From JAYPWI01 sp038135065 (GTDB taxonomy: Bacteria; Actinomycetota; Acidimicrobiia; Acidimicrobiales; Poriferisodalaceae): a stretch of DNA of 64,000 nucleotides. The translations under genes were made by a program, and so were the position numbers. The notes under the pieces were generated by a model. It made no database searches. It was given only the letters and a program-made list of their open reading frames with translations, and was not told where the DNA came from. Position 1 is the first letter of the stretch. Each line of letters begins with the position of its first letter. Below are positions 60,464-64,000 of the stretch, one piece after another. The stretch spans positions 56,256 to 120,255 of the forward strand of contig JAYPWI010000007.1 of NCBI GenBank assembly GCA_038135065.1, read 5' to 3'.

Positions 60464-61318
60464 TCAGCTCGGCGGATTGAGTTCGGCCGCCAAGGCGCCC
60501 ATACGGAGCTCTCCCTCTCGCGTCTGGCCCCCGATCTCGAGGAAGCGGCGCATGGTGGGCTGCGCGTCCTCGGTGCGCAGCAGCTGCTGGAAGAGGTACT
60601 GCTCCTCGAGCAACCCCTCTCGCAGCGGCAGGTCGATGGCATTGTTGACCGCCTGTTTGGCCAAGGCCACTGCTCGTGGAGGAAACGATGCGATGCGGTG
60701 GGCGAGTTCGTTCACGTAGGGCCTGAGTTCCTCGGCGGGCATAGCCCGATTGAGATAGCCCCACGTTGCGGCGGTGGCGGCGTCGATGTCGACGCCACCG
60801 AGAACGATCTCCATTGCCCGACCTCGGCCGAGGAGGCGAGGTAGTCGTTGGGTGCCGGTGCCCCCGGGCAGGATTCCCAGCGGTACCTCCATCTGATTGA
60901 GGACCATGCCATCGAGGGCCCCGAAGCGCATGTCGCACGACATCGAGAGTTCGCTCCCTCCTCCACCCACACGCCCGGCGATTTCCACGATGGTGGCCTT
61001 GGGCATGGTGCGGTAGTTCTCGCACATCAGATGGAACCCACCCAGCTCGGCCGGTCGTTCTGCTTCGCCATCGGTGGGGAACCCGACGATGGCCCCGACG
61101 TCGAAGTGGGCGATGAAGAAGTCGGGGTTGTCGCTGCGCAGGACCACGACCCGCACCGAGTCGTCGTCCGCGACCATCACCCCGAATTTGGCAAGTTCTC
61201 TGAACAGGTCGAGGGTCATGACGTTGATGGGTGGCGCATCGATGGTGGCGAAGGCCACCCCACGGTCTCGCTCGATGTGGAGGAGTTCGAAATCGTCGTC
61301 GGTCATCTGGGCTGCCAT
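60464..61318 (-). CDS. Enoyl-CoA hydratase/isomerase (crotonase family)
   Basis: 284 aa. VAFATIDAPPINVMTLDLF near the N-terminus (about 15-33) begins the oxyanion region, GGSELSMSCDMRFG (about 116-129) carries the first active-site Glu and the crotonase signature, and QMEVPLGILPGGTGTQRLP (about 136-154) carries the second. Hydratase activity on enoyl-CoA is expected. The start is ATG at 61318, with CAGCCT eight bases before it; ATG at 61306 is an alternative. It converges with the propeller gene (11-base gap). Confidence 0.9.
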   Translation of the reverse strand: MAAQMTDDDFELLHIERDRGVAFATIDAPPINVMTLDLFRELAKFGVMVADDDSVRVVVLRSDNPDFFIAHFDVGAIVGFPTDGEAERPAELGGFHLMCENYRTMPKATIVEIAGRVGGGGSELSMSCDMRFGALDGMVLNQMEVPLGILPGGTGTQRLPRLLGRGRAMEIVLGGVDIDAATAATWGYLNRAMPAEELRPYVNELAHRIASFPPRAVALAKQAVNNAIDLPLREGLLEEQYLFQQLLRTEDAQPTMRRFLEIGGQTREGELRMGALAAELNPPS

Positions 61319-61366
61319 GGCTTCAGGCTGGCACACCTGTGGGGGGTGTCGGATCCAGCCGAGGGT

Positions 61367-62614
61367 TCAGCTTCGGGTCGGATCGCGGAGAAGCAGAAGG
61401 CCGCGAGCGCTCGGGTCGATGGCCGAGCCGAGGTCGAGCACGGCCGGGACATCCATCCCAGGTGACCACAGCTGGACCTCGTGACCGGCGACGACGGCCA
61501 CCGTGTCGCCCGACCACAGGACTCGGTCTACCCCCTGGGCCGTGAACGTCGGGCCGGGCGTACCGTCGGTGCCCATGACGTGGAGCGACGGGTACTGCAG
61601 GTAGGCCACCGAACGGCCGTCGGGCGACATTCCCATCACCACGCGGTGGGCGGTCAGGGGGTCGATGGGCAGGGGGGCCGTTGTCATACCGTCGAGGTCC
61701 TGGATCTCGGCTCGGCAGGTGGTGGGGTTCGAGCACCTCACGACGACCTGATGGTCACCGGCCACGGCCAGGGGTTCGGTCCGTAGTTCGACGATGGTCG
61801 AGCCGTCGGTCCGATCGAGGATCCGGGTGATCCCGTCGAGGCCTCGCACGGCAAGTCCAGGCAAGGTGTCTCCGAGCATCACCGAACCACGCGCCAGTTC
61901 GGGACCGGTTCCGGTTTCGGTGCCGTCGAGCCCGAGGTAGGTCACCCGCCCGAGCCAGCTGCCGTGCACCACGTAGCCCGTGCCGTCGGCCCGAGGAAAG
62001 AACACGGGAGCATCGCGATTGTCGGTCATGAAGCTGAAGGCCGCTCCATCACCGTGGACGACCATGGCGCCGGCGCCTTGGCCGGCGAAGCCGAGCATGG
62101 TCTGGGTCGTGGCGGCCTGGGGGAGGAATCCCGGGCCGCCCCCCGGGGCGAGCCATTCTTCGACCGAGCCATCGGGTCGCACCACGGCCAGCCGAGCGCC
62201 AGGGCTGTGGCCGACCAGAACGAGATCGTCTGGCCCTTCGAACGGAGAGACTCGTTCGGGCAAGGGTGATCCGAATGGTGCCGAGAACCCCGGGTAGGGC
62301 TCGACCCGGTTGACGTCGATGCTGGGGGTGGTCGTGCTCGACGATGGGAGAACTGCGGCGGGGGTCGGCGGTGTGGTGGCCGGCGGTGTGGTGGCCGACG
62401 GTGTGGTGGGGGTGGCAGCCAACGCCGGGTCGCCCTCCCGCAGGGTCTGCTCTGCTCCGAATACTGCGCCGCCCACCCCGATGGCGACCACGAGGACGCT
62501 GACGGCTACCAGGCCCCAGGTGAGCAACGACGAGGGCCGCCGCTCGACTGTTGCAGTGACGGGGGCGTCCTCGGTGGAACGGCTCAAATCGAGCTGCTGG
62601 GCGTCCTCGGCCAC
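61367..62614 (-). CDS. Membrane-anchored beta-propeller protein
   Basis: 415 aa. An N-terminal cytosolic part (1-28), one membrane helix (about 29-51) and a Thr/Pro-rich linker (about 67-100) lead to a beta-rich domain with WD40/lactonase-like repeats (such as GHSPGARLAVVRPDGSV and GMSPDGRSVAYLQYP), placed outside the cell. No enzyme residues were recognised. GTG start follows a TAGGCT box. It is divergent from recA across about 223 bases. Confidence 0.7.
   Translation of the reverse strand: MAEDAQQLDLSRSTEDAPVTATVERRPSSLLTWGLVAVSVLVVAIGVGGAVFGAEQTLREGDPALAATPTTPSATTPPATTPPTPAAVLPSSSTTTPSIDVNRVEPYPGFSAPFGSPLPERVSPFEGPDDLVLVGHSPGARLAVVRPDGSVEEWLAPGGGPGFLPQAATTQTMLGFAGQGAGAMVVHGDGAAFSFMTDNRDAPVFFPRADGTGYVVHGSWLGRVTYLGLDGTETGTGPELARGSVMLGDTLPGLAVRGLDGITRILDRTDGSTIVELRTEPLAVAGDHQVVVRCSNPTTCRAEIQDLDGMTTAPLPIDPLTAHRVVMGMSPDGRSVAYLQYPSLHVMGTDGTPGPTFTAQGVDRVLWSGDTVAVVAGHEVQLWSPGMDVPAVLDLGSAIDPSARGLLLLRDPTRS
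62366..62410 (-). repeat. Three tandem 15-bp repeats in linker code
   Basis: CGGCGGTGTGGTGGC occurs at 62366-62380 and 62381-62395 exactly, and at 62396-62410 with two changes. It encodes Ala-Thr-Thr-Pro-Pro repeats in the membrane-anchored propeller's linker. Confidence 0.85.
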
Positions 62615-62620
62615 CGGGTC

Positions 62621-62626
62621 AGCCTA
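62621..62626 (-). promoter_or_regulatory. -10 box TAGGCT (minus strand)
   Basis: On the minus strand TAGGCT ends 6 bases before the GTG at 62614; it lies 34 bases from the recA -35 on the other strand. Confidence 0.5.
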
Positions 62627-62659
62627 CCGATGGCGGTCCGTCGGGCAGCGCCGGGGTCC

Positions 62660-62688
62660 TTGCCCGAACAGACGTTCGCAATTACAAT
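62660..62688 (+). promoter_or_regulatory. recA promoter with SOS (LexA) box
   Basis: -35 TTGCCC (62660-62665), 17-base spacer, -10 TACAAT (62683-62688), start near 62695. The palindrome CGAACAGACGTTCG (62665-62678) in the spacer fits the actinobacterial LexA box consensus. LexA binding would block RNA polymerase, so recA should be DNA-damage induced. Confidence 0.85.
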
Positions 62689-62770
62689 CATGTCGTCCAC
62701 CCGGGAGCACTGTCCCACCCCGACCATACGGTCCTCGTCATCGGGTCGAGCACCAGGCGAGACCGTCATC

Positions 62771-62819
62771 AACACAGACCGGGAACGGTCTGGCACAACA
62801 CAGACCGGGAACGGTCTGG
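62771..62819 (+). repeat. Twin identical hairpins in the recA leader
   Basis: Two exact copies of a 23-base unit start at 62771 and 62797. Each contains CAGACCG-GGAA-CGGTCTG (62775-62792 and 62801-62818), a 7-bp stem with a GGAA tetraloop of the GNRA type. The second hairpin ends 7 bases before the AAGGAG ribosome site (62826-62831). No matching known riboswitch is recognised. Confidence 0.8.
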
Positions 62820-62837
62820 GAGAACAAGGAGCACCTC

Positions 62838-63893
62838 ATGGAGCGAGAAAAAGCACTCGACATGGCGATGGCGCAGATCGAGCGTCAGTTCGGCAAGGGC
62901 TCCGTGATGAAGATGGGTGAGCAGCATCACATGAAGGTGGAGTCGATCTCCACCGGCAGCCTGGCCATCGATCTCGCTCTGGGTATCGGTGGTCTTCCCA
63001 GGGGTCGCGTCGTAGAGGTCTACGGTCCTGAGGCATCGGGCAAGTCGACCCTGGCGATGCATGTCGTGGCCGAGGCCCAACGCAACGGCGGCATCTGCGC
63101 CTACATCGATGCCGAACACGCTATGGACCCTGCATACGCAAAGAACATCGGGGTGGACGTCGACGAACTGCTCATCTCCCAGCCCGACACCGGGGAGCAG
63201 GCCCTCGAGATCACCGACATGCTCATTCGTTCGGGCGCCATCGACGTGGTCGTCATCGACTCGGTTGCCGCCCTCACCCCCCGAGCTGAGATCGAGGGAG
63301 AGATGGGGGACACCCACGTCGGTCCCCAGGCCCGTCTGATGTCGCAGGCACTGCGGAAGATCACCGCCAACCTGAACAAGACGAAGACGATCTGCGTCTT
63401 CATCAACCAGCTCCGGGAGAAGATCGGGGTCATGTTCGGGAGCCCTGAGACCACTCCGGGTGGACGAGCCCTCAAGTTCTACAGCTCGGTGCGGATCGAC
63501 ATCCGGCGGATCGAGGCCATCAAGGCCGATGGCGAGGTCACCGGCGGGCGGACCAGGGTCAAGATCGTCAAGAACAAGGTGGCGCCACCGTTCCGCCAGG
63601 CAGAGTTCGACATCATGTACGGCCAGGGAATCAGTCGGGAGGGTTCACTCCTCGATGTGGGTGTCGAGCAAGCCATCGTCAAGAAATCAGGTGCCTGGTA
63701 CACCTACGAGGGCGAACAGCTGGGCCAGGGGCGAGAGAACGCCAAACAGTTCCTCGTCGAACACCCTGAGGTGATGGTGGAGATCGACGGTCGCATCCGT
63801 AGCCAACTTGGCTTGGTAGTCGACGAAGCAGCGAGTGATGATGCGTTCGCCGACGACGGACCCGATATCGACGAGGTGGTCGGGTCGGAGTAA
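62838..63893 (+). CDS. recA: Recombinase RecA
   Basis: 351 aa, normal length. Walker A GPEASGKST (63-71), VVVIDSVAALTPRAEIEGEMGD (Walker B and L1 region, about 138-159), the L2-region NQLREKIGVMFG and an acidic C-terminal tail (EAASDDAFADDGPDIDEV-like) are all present. RecA forms filaments on single-stranded DNA for strand exchange and stimulates LexA self-cleavage. AAGGAG lies 6 bases before the ATG. Upstream frame readings before this ATG are not real. No recX is adjacent downstream; a different gene seems to start at 63935. Confidence 0.97.
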   Translation: MEREKALDMAMAQIERQFGKGSVMKMGEQHHMKVESISTGSLAIDLALGIGGLPRGRVVEVYGPEASGKSTLAMHVVAEAQRNGGICAYIDAEHAMDPAYAKNIGVDVDELLISQPDTGEQALEITDMLIRSGAIDVVVIDSVAALTPRAEIEGEMGDTHVGPQARLMSQALRKITANLNKTKTICVFINQLREKIGVMFGSPETTPGGRALKFYSSVRIDIRRIEAIKADGEVTGGRTRVKIVKNKVAPPFRQAEFDIMYGQGISREGSLLDVGVEQAIVKKSGAWYTYEGEQLGQGRENAKQFLVEHPEVMVEIDGRIRSQLGLVVDEAASDDAFADDGPDIDEVVGSE

Positions 63894-63921
63894 TCCGACG
63901 CAGGCCCCAGAGCGGCGCCCC

Positions 63922-63927
63922 TAGCTT
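63922..63927 (+). promoter_or_regulatory. -10 box TAGCTT
   Basis: TAGCTT ends 7 bases before GTG 63935, supporting a new gene at the right edge. Confidence 0.4.
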
Positions 63928-63934
63928 GCCCGGG

Positions 63935-64000
63935 GTGCGCCCTGACCGTGTGTACCTGTTCACCGGGGCAGCCCAGGGTTTCACATCGTCGTGGGGTCTG
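63935..64000 (+). CDS. Start of an unidentified gene (cut by window edge)
   Basis: GTG at 63935 opens 22 codons (VRPDRVYLFTGAAQGFTSSWG...) to the window end with a -10-like box 7 bases before. Too short to name. It is not the RecX start one would expect after recA. Confidence 0.45.
   Translation, partial: MRPDRVYLFTGAAQGFTSSWGL

Noticed and set aside
62771..62819. The twin repeats before recA as a CRISPR fragment
   Set aside because: Only two copies with a 3-base gap between units, no spacers and no cas genes; it is better explained as leader RNA structure.

Overview
The window reads as a chromosome segment of a high-GC actinobacterium, most likely of the class Acidimicrobiia or a close relative. 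The reasons are the actinobacterial core order dapA - RNase J - ftsK ... rimO - pgsA - cinA ... recA, three luciferase-like oxidoreductases of the type that often uses F420, many ATGA/GTGA start-stop overlaps, and a TANNNT box 6-8 bases before many start codons, which points to widespread leaderless mRNAs. No tRNA, rRNA, transposase, integrase, prophage or CRISPR array was seen, and no gap between genes exceeds about 300 bases. The species assignment is inference.

Layout. 1-6.2 kb: the end of an acyl-CoA ligase, a CapA-like protein that has lost its metal ligands, an SDR, two paralogous TetR regulators around a 27-bp palindromic operator, and a diiron ferritin-like protein. 5.6-11.3 kb: a small winged-helix-like protein, dapA, RNase J and ftsK. 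11.3-51.6 kb: about 36 mostly catabolic genes on both strands lie between ftsK and rimO. They include an Ltp2-like thiolase with its DUF35 partner, hydroxylases (PhyH, TauD-type, class A flavoprotein, two P450s), a Baeyer-Villiger monooxygenase next to an esterase, an acyl-CoA dehydrogenase, a thiolase and SDR set, a PRISE-type reductase, an arylsulfatase, an alkylsulfatase and its degenerate relative, an MFS carrier, four PLP enzymes and an unusual family-A DNA polymerase. 51.8-63.9 kb: rimO, pgsA, an aldose epimerase, cinA, two related lipoproteins, an LLM oxidoreductase, two beta-propeller proteins, an enoyl-CoA hydratase and recA. A new gene starts at the right edge.

How the genes may work together. 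The middle block holds what is needed to take up a sulfated or oxygenated lipid (steroid, terpenoid or alkyl sulfate), remove sulfate, hydroxylate, insert oxygen, hydrolyse the ester and shorten side chains by beta-oxidation and retro-aldol cleavage. The genes are not one operon but several short ones on both strands, so a single pathway is inference. The core genes are ordinary housekeeping: lysine/peptidoglycan precursor synthesis, RNA decay, chromosome segregation, ribosome modification, phospholipid synthesis and recombination.

Most notable: a perfect-consensus recA promoter with an SOS box in its spacer, followed by two identical GNRA hairpins in the leader; a TetR-pair promoter fully covered by a palindrome; a polymerase with roughly 155 extra residues between motifs B and C; and three apparent pseudoenzymes or degenerate domains (CapA-like, alkylsulfatase-like, CinA C-terminal domain). 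All functional calls come from reading motifs by eye; no database search was made.
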